From assembly GCA_002105175.1 (NCBI GenBank), contig MCGE01000052.1:1-64000 (forward strand): a DNA stretch of 64,000 nt, given 5' to 3'. The notes under the pieces were generated by a model, which was not told the DNA's origin, did not search any database, and saw only the letters and a program-made list of their open reading frames with translations. Shown here one piece after another: positions 10,303 to 21,390 of this stretch; the first letter of the stretch is position 1, and each line of letters begins with the position of its first letter. Origin of the DNA: Absidia repens. Lineage: Eukaryota; Mucoromycota; Mucoromycetes; Mucorales; Cunninghamellaceae. The translations under genes and the position numbers were made by a program.

Positions 10303-10901
10303 GGGTCCATGTCAATGTCAAGCATATTTTCAGCAGAGGCAGCAGGTTTCATTTCGGAAATTTGATCATCGGTATGCGGCATAAAATCAGGGTGACAGTT
10401 ATCTTGGGCAGGCGGCATTTGAATAGCGCCATCACAATTTTCTTGAAATTTCACGGGGCCTTCTTGATTTATTTTTTTTAAATTTCCTTCTTCTTCTTGC
10501 CAGGAAATTTCTTTACCTTGATCAACAATGTCTTCGTGTTCAGCATCAGTAGGCATAGCATTGGCTACAGGTATAGGTCCAAAATAGCTTTTTGCGAGTC
10601 CATCGGTGTATTAACCACTCTTTCTTCCACAATGGTAGGGTCACGGAGAGTATCAGCAGGGCCATTGGGCGCGGGATTTAGACACATCAACCCACGGATG
10701 AGTTTCCAACATCTCATTAAAAGTGGCAGCCTTCTTCAATTGGTCGACGTGCACCCAGTCGTTCTTCAGCTCACCACCAAGGGTTTCCGGAGTTTTCTTG
10801 AATACGCTGTATGGTCCTTCCCAATTCATTTCAAGTCCATACTTTTGTTCTACGCGAAGCAACACCAATTCACCAGGGTTAAATGAAACATGATTCGTCA
10901 C
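10303..10901 (-). pseudogene. Ty3-like Pol C-terminus (integrase tail), broken
   Basis: The upstream frame (start 10901) reads VSFNPGELVLLRVEQKYGLE with WEGPYSVFKK and the chromo/SH3-like spacing seen at the end of Ty3 integrases; it stops after about 80 codons. A second frame from 10556 gives an acidic tail (DAEHEDIVDQGKEISWQEEE) continuous into the LTR-E start. Stops and a frame change between them show decay. The catalytic integrase core is missing; the other side is joined to a DIRS remnant at about 10905. Confidence 0.7.
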
Positions 10902-10916
10902 GTCAACGATTATCAG

Positions 10917-11565
10917 CTTGCGACTTCATTCTTGCACAAAAATCTTTTTTTGGAAAACCCCGCCAACACCAATCACACCAACAGTCCAACAACCCATTCC
11001 ATTCCAGCCAATCAACACCTCCTTCCCAATGAAATCATCATCAATAACATCGGCTCAACATTACACAACACCGATGGATGGGATAGCTCCGGGGGGAGAC
11101 GTCTTCAACATTTCGTGGAATACTGGCGACAGACTACATCGCACATACTACAGTACCTGATCAGGTGAACACTTGCTCGGTGATAACGCTGTTTACCTTT
11201 ATGGAACGAACCAAGGATATTCGCAAGAATTTACCTGCCACACAATCTTTATTTCCGGCATATCTGGATCATGCATCTAACCCAGCAAAGTCGATGGCGC
11301 AACATGTCAAAACAATCATGCAAGCAGCTGGAATTGATACAACAATTTTTACGTCACATTCAATCCGCTCCGCATCAGGAACAGCCGCGTATCAGCAAGG
11401 GATCACTCAACAACAAATCAAGATGCATGGCAACTGGAGCCTTAAACTCGGAGACTTTTGAACGGTATTACTTACGACCTAACAACAAGCTCAGTAAGGC
11501 TCGCCAGTTATTGCAAACAAAACTGATTTTGGATGATGCTGAAAAAGATGTGGTAGGAACCCACC
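10917..11565 (+). pseudogene. Internally deleted DIRS-type retroelement (RT start joined to tyrosine recombinase end)
   Basis: The segment at 11088-11155 encodes GGRRLQHFVEYWRQTTSH, the type of motif that opens the reverse transcriptase of fungal DIRS elements. It is followed at once by the C-terminal part of a tyrosine recombinase: RTKDIRKNLPATQSLFPAYL, then FTSHSIRSASGTAAYQQG with the HxxR pair, GNWS, and after a +1 shift near 11450 TFERYYLRP with the nucleophile Tyr. Most of RT, RNase H and the methylase-like region are deleted. A frameshift and two stops make it inactive. The region is closed by a solo LTR-D inserted at 11566. Confidence 0.8.
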
Positions 11566-11831
11566 TGTTGTGATAACAGTCCTCTTTTGGTTTCTCTCTT
11601 TTTACTCCGACTCCCATTTTAGATTTTAGACTTTTTATTTAAATTTGACATATATATTTTTACAGTATCTCTCTTTCCCTTTTTCTTCATCTTATATTAT
11701 TCTTTTACTGATACTCTAAACCGTTGTTAATATAACGGTAAGTACTTTTTGTCTCCTCCCTCTCTTTATTTTAATCTTTTATTATACAATAAACAGGTTT
11801 TTTAGTATACATAATTTTATTTGGTTTAACA
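11566..11831 (+). mobile_element. Solo LTR, family LTR-D, with target duplication
   Basis: 266 bp, TGTTGTGATAAC to GGTTTAACA, flanked on both sides by CCACC (11561-11565 and 11832-11836). It contains the palindromic ACCGTT..AACGGT block near 11730-11752 followed by AAGTA, and CAATAAACAGG near the 3' end. It inserted just after the stop codons of the DIRS recombinase remnant. Confidence 0.9.
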
Positions 11832-11836
11832 CCACC

Positions 11837-12755
11837 CTTATAGAGTTAGTTTATTTATTTTATTTATTTTATCATCTATCTCTATTTATTTATATATATT
11901 ATCAACTTCCACCTCCTGAATCTCTCTGTCCATCCAAAATCATTCGACTAGCTTAGAGAGGTATGAGGATTAGGGATGATATTAGAAAAAAAATTTACTT
12001 GAATTACAAAAACATTATTAAAAACTACGAATAAAAGCGTGGCTTCTGATAGGCCTATTCCACATCTCTCGTCTTCGTTTCAGCATCTATTCAATTTTTA
12101 CCTCTGCATTTCACACTATATACAGTATCAAGGGTGTGTATTAGGGTTCCCATTCGGTCCCATTCGGGTTTTCACTTGCATCAAATCATGTGGCTTGGTG
12201 TGTAGTCTATTTATTTGTTTTTATCTTTTTCTCTTGTTTCCCTTCCTTTTAATACCATCTCCATTTATTCCCCCTTTACCGTTTTAATATACATATCCAT
12301 TAAAACCATTACCCCTCTTTCATATGGTTAGTTGTCTTCAACAGTAGAGCCCTTAATACAATTCATTTAGGTTAGCGTTGACCATTCCAAATTTATGTTT
12401 GTTTATAAGGCACTTTAATAAAATAGATCATATACTTTCAACCATGGACGCAAATACATGTTGACTATTTTATAAAACCTTTTTTTATTTTGATATTGTA
12501 TATCGCATATCCTATCTACTTACTTCCCACTACCACTTTGAGCTACAAGTCATATTCAAGTTCAAATGTTTTTTATTGAATAAAATAGGAAATAATAATC
12601 AATACTAGACTATGGTACACTATACTAGATTCACTGATCCTATTCACCAAATGGCTGATATTCGTATGTTTAGCATTAGCATTTGGTTCGGCTTGTTTTC
12701 AAGCAGAACCGAAACCAAACCAATTGTGAACTCTACTACTGTATTATTGGGATGA
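11837..12755. other. Intergenic DNA, no gene seen
   Basis: AT-rich, no convincing coding. There is an imperfect hairpin around 12680-12720 (TTTGGTTCGG against CCGAAACCAAA). Confidence 0.4.
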
Positions 12756-12905
12756 GATCGAAATGAGGGGAGTAAGTCACTGGACAGTGTGAATAGATGA
12801 TTGAATCATGACTGGATAGGAATTGCAATTTTTGGACTGGATCTGTGTCCTGGCAAGTTGGTATATTTGATATGGATCTATGATACAAAATCAAGAATGG
12901 TCATC
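12756..12905 (-). mobile_element. Old, diverged LTR-A relative
   Basis: Shares with LTR-A the block order around TGATTGAAT, CTGAC/CTGGC and TATATTTGATA, but with many changes and no clear ends. A short GACAAATACGACAG tract at about 12998 resembles the LTR-A terminus and may belong to the same relic. Confidence 0.45.
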
Positions 12906-14493
12906 CCATTGGACAAATTTTGAAGCCCCCTGTTTCATCCCAATCCCATGCCATCCCACTGTCCCAACTACCATTCTCATTAAAAATGATAGACGATGAC
13001 AAATACGACAGAAGCCATATAATCCGTTGCCAATATTGCAAAGAAGTTTTCTTTTCTTTTTTTTTTGGATTGATGATTATGCTCGATTTTGTTATTGGTT
13101 GGATTGCTAGCTTGTCAATACAGCACTGGATAATGTATCATAGTCCATGAATTTGCGATGAACTGATTGATGGACCAATTTGAAAACTCATTCCTACCAG
13201 TATCAAGCTGTCCCTTTCTTTTTATATAGATAGTTATTAAAGTAGCAAGGCTAAGGGTCTAAATGTTGGCGTCGCGCATTTTTCACATATACGAAAATGC
13301 GAACATTATATGCCTGCCATGTCTAGTATTGAGTATTCTATCGACAAAGAATGAGGTCTCCTCGTCCCCCCCCTCAGTAGTAGCCCGACATCCAACGTCT
13401 GTCAACCTCCTTTTTTTCATATAATAGTTTTGGTGTAAGGAGCACAACGTACTTTTACGGCATGTTCCTCTAAACTCCCCATTCGATCCACCATCCCCTC
13501 TCATCCCACTTTTTCAGCACATCATAAAAAAAAAAAAAAAAAAACAGTAAAAGACAGCATGATGATGATATTACAATAAATGTTTTTTTTTTTTTAATTC
13601 TTTATTGACAAAGCAACATAAGAAGAAAAAAACTAGGCTACTACTGTAAGACGAAGACTAAAGTTATTCTAAACCATTGCCTATCCATTGCACAAATCCA
13701 ACCATACTAAAACCATCCAATCATGCAACACCACCGATTTGCCACGAGATGCCCTTGTGCCAAGGACTCCACCACTGCAACCACTAAGAAAGACAAATAC
13801 ATCATCCTTTCGAAACCTAATCTTGAAAACATCGTCGTTATTCGATTGTGGTTGTTTACCTTAGTCAGCAGACTTGGCTGTGAGGTCATACCATGGATCC
13901 ACCAGAACACCCGCCCGTAAAAAATCATGGAGCGCTAGCTCTGAGATAAGACGATTCATGGATTAATCAAATTTGTCCAGTGATACTGTACAAATAGGAA
14001 GGATTAAGGAGGTGAAGTCGTCTGTGATGTGGCGCCGATGTAGTGATTCGATTCATCTCGAATGACTTGCTTTTGACAGAATGTAGGAATGTAGTTCATT
14101 CGTGTCTGAGAGGATCTTGTTGTTGCCCAATATATTAGTTCCTGGGAGGTATTCATTTGAGCGCAATAATAGAGGTTGGGTAGGGCGATAGAAAAGGGGC
14201 TCGAGTGGTGTGCTCTGTTGACACTGTTGACTGTAATTCCAGACGAGTATATATAGTAAAAAAAAAAAAAAAAAAAAAAAAGTGTATGTGTATTAATATT
14301 TCTATTGCCTTTGATATAGATTACGGGCCGCTTACCTCATCAGGTACCAGGTATTCAAGTGAGTTTTTGAAAGTTTAAATTGGATATTGGTTCAATAAAA
14401 AGCAAAACTCCTTTTTTTTCGACAAAGAGGGCGTTTTTTTCAAATACCGAAAAAAGGTTCTGGTGAAATCGCGATATCCCGTTCCTTCCTTCC

Positions 14494-14526
<33 letters not shown>

Positions 14527-15780
14527 CTTGACTTTTGCTTTACTCTCTTACTAAACTTACTTGCAGTAAAAATACTACTGGCAGAACTCGCTTTAACTAT
14601 TGACCAACATAAAGGTAAAGTAATATATATTTTTCGCACACTTCCTATACTCATCCTCTCCTTCCCACGAAATGATACACAGCACAACGACCTTCATGTC
14701 GCCCTGTCATATGACTCACTCTGGGTATCGGTATGTACACAGTTTTTTTTTTTTTTTTGTCATAAGTCGCATCTGACACAAAGAACAATTCGAGGAGGGT
14801 TTATTGTTGATGGAAATCAGGAGTTGCGTTTAACTTCGAATGTTTTTTTTTTTTTTATTCTCACTTCAATGTAGTTCGTATATATCCTGAGGAAAAATGT
14901 CAGCAACTTTTTATGCCATCACTATGAAACTGAAGAAATACGAAAACAGCCCTCCTTTTTTACTTATATGACCTCTGTTGCGTTATGGATTATTCCGCCT
15001 CCATCTTGCTTCATCTTTTTGCCTGTCAGAAAAAAATGGTACTATTGCCCTACTGTCTTTTTCTTCCATACATTGACCCTTTTTTTTTGAATCTAGTCCT
15101 TCATCGTGAGCGTCTTCCAACACCAACTGGCATGCAACTTTGCACAAACGCTTTCACCAAACTGACGATAAACAGCAATCGTGTTTTTTCTATTTCAATC
15201 CACTGGCGCATTTGACTATGAACCTTCTTGATTTTTTGAAAAAAAAAAAATGTCGTTCAATAGGACAGCCGATCTAACACAACCCAATTCCGCTCTGCGA
15301 TCTAGCTATACTTCTGTAAGGACACACACGTACATATGGGGAGAGGGGAAGGAACGGAGACTGATCTTGTTTTATAGTGTCAGCGACATAGACAACGATG
15401 CGATTCGATAGACAATGAAATACTAAGTGTAGTGCAACAGTATACGGACCAGACGACTCATCACCACCAGAATAAACTTTACGGCGATATTATCTTGAAT
15501 CGGCATCACCCCCTGCTACGCGTCCCCCAAGCAAATATCCAAAACAACATCTCTCTATCATGCGGATTGCACATTATTCGCCTTCCGCATGGATCGACGA
15601 CTCGCACGTACCGATGATAATGATGATGATGACTTGTGATCGGTGTGGACATCGACCAAAGCAGATCAACAATCTCCCATCTCTCTTATAAGGGTAAAAT
15701 TCTCCCTTTATATCATTGCAGAAAAAAAAAGGGGAGGTGGGGGGGGAGATGGATGTTAAACTAGCTTTTATTTCTTGTTT
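12906..15780. other. Long intergenic stretch, no gene supported
   Basis: Contains several homopolymer tracts (A runs near 13527 and 14262, T runs near 14500, 14745 and 14845) and only short frames with no recognisable domain. A real but poorly conserved gene with many introns could be missed here. Confidence 0.35.
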
Positions 15781-15809
15781 ATAGGAGGACTTTGGCCCTA
15801 GATAAAGAA

Positions 15810-16110
15810 AGCACATCAAACCACCCATGCCATGGCTGATCAAGCGACGAACAGTGGCACTGATTTATTTGATTGTAAGTGAAAGGGCGATAGAGGGTGA
15901 TTGTTTTGATTGCTCTGACGAATACTTTTTGTTGTTGTTTTAGGCTCTCCATCTCGAACGATACACGACGGGGAGCTATGATGACAAAAGAATTCATTGA
16001 CTGATTGAACATCACTTTACATCCCTTGGGAATCAAAGAATGGAAGCACAAGTTGATGACGAATGATAGATCAAGGACTTGGGCTCTCCACATGATCAAG
16101 GATTGATGGT
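15810..16110 (+). pseudogene. Possible spliced coding fragment of unknown type
   Basis: A frame at about 15827-15877 (PMPWLIKRRTVALIYLI) meets a good 5' splice site GTAAGTG at 15874. A 66-bp intron ends TTGTTTTAG, and the frame continues ALHLERYTTGSYDDKRIH, stop, LIEHHFTSLGIKEWKHKLMT. The joined frame looks like real protein except for one in-frame TGA. I do not recognise the family. It could be a decayed gene or element fragment, or chance. Confidence 0.3.
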
Positions 16111-16144
16111 GGTAATTGCAAATCAAGCATCGGCAATGTATGTA

Positions 16145-16147
<3 letters not shown>

Positions 16148-16192
<45 letters not shown>
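16148..16192 (+). repeat. Poly(A) tract, 45 nt
   Basis: An uninterrupted A run, the longest in the window. No LINE coding was found immediately upstream, so its origin (retroposed tail or slippage) is open. Confidence 0.9.
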
Positions 16193-16194
<2 letters not shown>

Positions 16195-16955
16195 GGATGT
16201 GCTCACCTATCTCGGTTTATTAATTGACTAATCATAATATATTTTATACCTTTGCCTTTAGGATTTGTTTACAAAACGTGTTACTCTTCCAAACTTTATC
16301 GAATTGCACATTGGTACAATATTCACGATTTAGTGTGATGTAGTAGTGTAGGAAGGAGTGTAGAGTAGATATTCTTCATTTACTCCTGATAGTGTTAGTT
16401 ACTAGTAAGGATGGCAATTGGGACCGTTGGATGGGATTAGCTCGAGATGGAATAATGGATGGGATAGAATGCCACCCCGTGGTTATTAGTCTGTATTGAA
16501 TAAAGTGGTGGTCATTGACCTCTGTATCCATTCTCTACCTTGTCTCTTTTTTTTTTTTTTTATCGGCATTATTTGTTTTTTTTTTTTTTCAAAGACGGAA
16601 TGGCTTTTTTGAATTTCTTAATTAGTTTAGGAAAATTTAGTTTTAGTATCTGTAGTGTAAATTTACTGTGGCACTGACCATGATTGTCCCTTTTATCCAA
16701 TAAAAATTGAATATGAGTATAACTTGTAGCTCAAAGTGAAGGTTTGAAATGTACTGAAATGTTTGTGGTTTTGGCAAGTGTTTCACAATAAAAGTTATTC
16801 AGAGCGTGGATTGCTCGTGAAAGCAGGTCTTAAAAAATAAAGACAAATATGTGTATGCATGAGAGGCTAATGATAAAAAAAAAAAAAAAGGACCAGATAT
16901 CGTTTTTAATCATCTGCAAAATAAAGCAAATGTCAACTGATACTATCCTAGGCTA
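16193..16955. other. Intergenic DNA, no gene seen
   Basis: AT-rich with T runs near 16547 and 16578. No recognised repeat or coding sequence. Confidence 0.4.
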
Positions 16956-16959
16956 AAAG

Positions 16960-17130
16960 ACGGTTTTCATGATACGCATCTACAAGAAGGAGGACTGAGC
17001 TAATGGTAGATCTCAAGTCAGACATCTAAAATGAAAGGATTTTCCTACCCATATTTGTATTGTCTTTTTCAAAATGCCCCTGTTTTCAAGTTCTAACTAC
17101 TATAACCACGACTACCATTATTTTAGTGAA
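16960..17130 (+). repeat. R3 dispersed repeat, diverged
   Basis: Core AAAATGAAAGGATTTTCCTA at about 17028, then AAAATGCCCCTGTTTTCAAG and TTCTAACTACT. It resembles the 33010 and 9520 copies more than the long copies. Confidence 0.65.
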
Positions 17131-17573
17131 GCATCAGAGAAGATATTTTTATTTAAAGAAGAAGAAAAAAAAAAGACGTGTCAAAAACAGAAAGGAGCAC
17201 TCTTGTTTATTTGCTATCCCAGTCAAGCAATTTCAATACATCCCAGTACAATCCTTACACCAGTTCAAAAAACAAAAAAGACATGAAAGAGTAAAATAAG
17301 AAGGATATTTTTTATTGAATCAAAAAAAGTCAAAAGTATATGATATTCCCCCCAACAAACAGCCACCTAGCCATGTCATCGTTGTAAAACTGAATCCCGC
17401 CCAAATATTCCCGCGTCCTTTGCCAGTTCCCCTTTCCCCAGTTCCATTCATCTCTATCCCATATACTGTAAAAGCAATCATTTTTGTTGCGGGAGTATAA
17501 TAATATTCGGTGATCCTCTGGCGTCCAAATCGTTCTTCTTTTTTTTTTGACGTACAGCATGCATCATACCGTT

Positions 17574-18716
17574 CTATTCATCACCAGGCTCGGGTCCAAG
17601 TCGAATTTGTTGTAAATCATCTGTATACATAGCGGTGACATACCCATGACCACTGGTAGCAGCAGCGGTAGTAGTAGTAGCAATCAGACCCATTTTGAAA
17701 GGGGCTTCACGCATTTCAGGAAAGTGTTCGATCCATAGACAGCCTTCGGAAAGAAAGAAAGATGTGAGGCGAGGACAATTGCGGATCAAGCGACGGACCG
17801 CAAGATGGGTGAAGTGACGGCAAGACAACAGAGTGATGGAGGACACAGAAGGTAAATAAATGGCAATCGCATGCAAGGAAGTATTGGTCAACAAGGAGGA
17901 GTTCAACGCAATGGATGTGAGATCTGGATGAGATTGGATAAAAGCCACAAACTGTCGATCGGTCAAGTGTGTGTAGGATGATTCGGATAGATCGATATCC
18001 TTCAAGTGAGGCCAGGGGATGTGATCCGTCGTCGTCAGTGTGATGATGCGTTCACTGAATGCATTGGGCGCATACCACAGACAAAGCTCGGTCAACCGGT
18101 CAAGCACTGCCAGATCCAATACCGCCTTGTCCGCAATCCTAGGTTCCCTTAAATCCAGCATCTGGCTGACGTCTACTTGAAGTCGTTCCAACGTCATAGC
18201 GCCATGGGCAAGTGCAGAAAAAAAATCACTAGAGGAGATATTGGGGCAAGCATCCAAACACACGTCGCGGAGTTGATGGCAATGTTGACTCAAAGAAATG
18301 ATAGATGGCAGGGAGACAGGAGACAACCTAAGGTAGAGTGTGGTGAGGTTGGGGCAGTAATGAGCAAGACGATGGAGACTGTTGTCGGTGAGGTTATCTG
18401 CTGCTTCTGAAGTAAATGATACCAAATGAGGGAGGTGCTTGATAAGCAAGAGGAAGTCATTGTCATTGAAGCCATCACAATAAGTCACGAGATCCCGCAC
18501 ATGTCGGCCTAGCGAATCGCGTGCATCAACCAAACTAGTGATGACTTTCTGTAAAGTTTCAGCATCAAAGAGTTCCAATGTTCGCCATAATAATGGATTT
18601 GTTGCTGTATAAAAGCGCTTGTTGACGAGAGAGCATTCATAAAGATCCCATGGTTGGAGATGTTTCCCAATCAACGATAAAATTTCAAGCGGAAGATGAT
18701 TAAGACTGCTCATCAA
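17574..18716 (-). CDS. F-box / leucine-rich repeat protein
   Basis: Single-exon frame of 380 codons. An F-box occupies about residues 5-48 (LNHLPLEILSLIGKHLQPWD, then ECSLVNKRFYTATNPLLWRT). It is followed by irregular leucine-rich repeats with the ending typical of this class (HYCPNLTTLYL, QHCHQLRDVCL, NCPRLTSFFL). F-box proteins of this layout are substrate receptors of SCF ubiquitin ligases, binding Skp1 through the F-box and substrate through the LRR arc. The substrate cannot be inferred. The Met lies just before the F-box and two Met codons in tandem leave the start slightly ambiguous. It is the only intact gene in the first 40 kb, and it is related in layout to the gene at 60726-61952 but not a close copy. 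Confidence 0.9.
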   Translation of the reverse strand: MMSSLNHLPLEILSLIGKHLQPWDLYECSLVNKRFYTATNPLLWRTLELFDAETLQKVITSLVDARDSLGRHVRDLVTYCDGFNDNDFLLLIKHLPHLVSFTSEAADNLTDNSLHRLAHYCPNLTTLYLRLSPVSLPSIISLSQHCHQLRDVCLDACPNISSSDFFSALAHGAMTLERLQVDVSQMLDLREPRIADKAVLDLAVLDRLTELCLWYAPNAFSERIITLTTTDHIPWPHLKDIDLSESSYTHLTDRQFVAFIQSHPDLTSIALNSSLLTNTSLHAIAIYLPSVSSITLLSCRHFTHLAVRRLIRNCPRLTSFFLSEGCLWIEHFPEMREAPFKMGLIATTTTAAATSGHGYVTAMYTDDLQQIRLGPEPGDE

Positions 18717-19365
18717 AAAAAAAAAAAAAATGGTGGGAGTTTTGGCAAGATGAATTGGAGAATTGGTATTTATTTTATTTTTGCACGGATATTGTGGGAA
18801 CTATATTTCGGGGAGCCCTTGGGAATGGGTTAAAAACAAGTCATGCTCTAGCTGAGTTCCAATGTCCATCCACCATTCCCGAATCCGGTATGGAAGTTGT
18901 CGTCACACACATCAAACAAGCATCTAGCGAAAAGCCCGCGATCATTGAAAGAAAAAATATGGATAAACTAAACCACGCCTCCCCAGAAAAAAAAGGAATT
19001 ACTCCACGTAAAACAAATTCCAGCTGCGCGTGAAACTGTGAAACAGTTTTATGTGTAAAATACTTCCGCCCACCCTATCGTATTCCTAGTTCCTGGTTAG
19101 CAATATATATACCAAAGTACAGTATCTACTGTATATCGTCATCATTTGTGTATCCGCTTTATCACTTCATTCTATTTTTACCCCTGAATCCTCCACTTAA
19201 TTTTCACACTTGTCATTTTACACACAGCCTCAAATATCTTCATTTTCTTGTAAAAAGACTTGACATTTTATCAATTAAATAAAAACCATATCAATGGTAT
19301 CACTTATTTTATACTTTTGTTTTATTTATTAGCACAACCATTTCACGCCCCTTTTTCCATCCATC
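18717..19365. other. Intergenic DNA with an unassigned 92-codon frame
   Basis: A frame at 18755-19033 (plus) contains ALGNGLKTSHALAEFQCPST and KPAIIERKNMDKLNHASPEK but matches nothing I recognise. Its last part overlaps an inverted repeat shared with 20733-20822, so it may be part of a mobile element. Confidence 0.3.
18996..19075 (+). repeat. Left arm of an inverted repeat
   Basis: Holds ACAAATTCCAGCTGCGCGT and TAAAATACTTCCGCCCA. The reverse complement of both, in order, is at 20733-20822. The arms begin GGAATTACTCC and GGATTAGTCC and enclose about 1.8 kb that includes LTR-E and the LINE. Confidence 0.7.
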
Positions 19366-20303
19366 TGTTGTATCTTGCATATAAATGTAGCAATGAAATA
19401 AAATAGAGTGTGACATTGATGTGAATCAGGCACAATGCAAATGAAATAAAAAATTCTCCCCTCCTCCCCACTTTCAAAATAGGCACCCGACTCCCTTTCC
19501 AGTCCCCTTTTATACTCATTGCTCACTTACTCTCATTTATCTCCATAGACTCCATCAAAATATCTTGGTCCCCAGCGATGTATTTGGATGCCCCACTTTG
19601 GCTACTATACCAGGTGCCGTCCTCCCATTGGCTCCATAAAACTAAATACAGGTTTCTACGAGGTCGTGACTTTTTTGTTCTGTCCCCTTCATCCAACTCT
19701 TTGATGGTTCATCCTACTGTTTCCCCTGACCTTCCTGTTGGTCGTTACTTTTTGAATCAGATAAGGTCCACTATTACTTCTACACCTACCTTCCCATTCC
19801 ACTAATACATTTCCGACACCTTCTTCCCCGTGGACGACCCTGATCAATCACCCACACCAACACTCACATCACAAACATGGGATCACATCAGAGAACTTCA
19901 CTGGAATAGCCGCACCATTCGTTCTCTCCATTACCAATCTTGTTCACGATCCAACATGGCCCTCCTACGACCCCACCACAGCAATGGAAAAGATTTTGGA
20001 AAATTCGACTCGCTCCAATGGTTCGAAATGTTTGGTATCGACTTCTCCTAAACAAATGGCCCGCTCTCACTCCTCTACATTTCTTCATGCCCCAACAATT
20101 CCCCTCTCTCTTCTGCCCAGCATGTCCTCTCCACTACCAAACAACCCGCCACATGTCTCTGGACTGTCCCAACACCAGTATCCTACTACTACCCTCTATC
20201 TTTTCGATCTTCAGAAACACCTCCATTTTATATATAATTTTAATTTATTGGCCACCGCTCTTTTGACGTGAGTCCAAGTCTTTATTCAATAAACGACACA
20301 TTA

Positions 20304-20342
<39 letters not shown>

Positions 20343-20570
20343 CAAATCCAGCGCTACAACACAAGGGCTCAGATCGCGCATGAGTGTCATGATCTGATTT
20401 CGCTTTTTTATGGTGCTGAAAAAGAAACCCATTCATTATATCAAACCGTAGTAATAGCTATACTTTTTTATACGGTAATCACATCCCTATAAAAGGGTGG
20501 ATGGTTTATATCAAATAAAAGAGTAACAATATTCTCATCTTATATTTTTTTTATTTACCTTTATTTTACC
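19366..20570 (+). mobile_element. LTR-E copy split by a LINE insertion
   Basis: The 5' part 19366-19455 (TGTTGTATCTTGCATATAAA to AATGAAATAAAAAATT) and the 3' part from about 20343 (CAAATCCAGCGCTACAAC to about 20570) align end to end with the continuous LTR-E at 26415-26748. The break falls inside the AAATAAATTCAAATCC stretch. No LTR-E target duplication could be confirmed. Confidence 0.8.
19456..20340 (+). mobile_element. 5'-truncated LINE, 3' end with poly(A)
   Basis: The segment ends in a 36-nt A run (20305-20340) and is flanked by AAAAAATT on both sides (19448-19455; right copy shared with the A run), as expected for target-primed reverse transcription. Coding remains from about 19578 to 20215 with one frame change near 19940 and a stop at 19803. 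The last frame reads WKRFWKIRLAPMVRNVWYRL, then KWPAL, then CPACPLHYQTTRHMSLDCPN: the zf-RVT-like Cys-His domain found downstream of LINE reverse transcriptases. All upstream RT and endonuclease domains are missing. Confidence 0.85.
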
Positions 20571-20732
20571 ATCATCGGCTCGATACACACAAATAGAAAA
20601 GGTACAATACAGGGTGGGCAGTTTTGGGTTTTTTTTCTTTTACTCCAGGTAGCAAAAAACCACACACAAAAAAAAATATGTAGCAATGTTGTATACTAGA
20701 GAAGGGAAGCAGTAATAGGGGGAGGGAGGAAC
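20571..20732. other. Short AT-rich spacer
   Basis: Nothing recognised between the split LTR-E and the right arm of the inverted repeat. Confidence 0.4.
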
Positions 20733-20822
20733 GCATGAATGGGCGGAAGTGTTTTACAGTTCCGTAGAATAGTTTTACGCGCAGCTGGAATTTGTTTTTA
20801 CATGGACTAATCCGTTTTTTTA
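20733..20822 (-). repeat. Right arm of an inverted repeat
   Basis: Reverse complement of 18996-19075 with small differences (ACGCGCAGCTGGAATTTGT near 20774). No flanking duplication was found at the two outer ends. Confidence 0.7.
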
Positions 20823-21015
20823 TTATTTAATTCAAAATCCGATCATGTTATCATTCCAGAAATTTATGAGACGACAGAAGGTATGAAATACTGTACGTAT
20901 AAAATACAGAGAAGAATCAAATGGATACTTTACAGTAACCTTGCATGAAAAAACGCACGCTTTTTCAAATGCCGACTTGCATTATCCAAAACCAGTCCAA
21001 TAAAAAAAGTCACCT

Positions 21016-21385
21016 TGTCGTATCATGAATAAAAAAGAGTGCTTTTCCAGAATAATAAGCGGAGCGGCATTCAAATAAATTCAGGTACCAATCGATCATT
21101 TACCCGTTTCAAAACCGAGCCAATGATCTCTACAAAAGATATGTGTATACACTTATCATGGTTCTTTTATTTGTAATCGTTATGATGTGCTTTATAATCC
21201 TTATAAGAAAACCAGTGAAAAACATGTTCTTACTTGTTCCAATTGTATTAACACCAATCATGATCAGATAGCATTCCCCGGCCTTAAGCATTATTTTATT
21301 TTTATTTTCGTAACTACATCAATATAAAATAAAGATAACCAAGAATCTCACTTATTTTCTTACGTCTTTATTTATTTCACATTTT
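21016..21385 (+). mobile_element. 5' LTR, family LTR-B
   Basis: Begins TGTCGTATCATGAATAAAAA and aligns with the reverse complement of 5973-6406 through TCTCACTTATTTTCTTACG. The 3' boundary is placed at TTTCACA and is uncertain by some 10 bp because the last bases differ from the other copy. The gag frame starts within 35 bp. Confidence 0.7.
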
Positions 21386-21390
21386 TTTAA

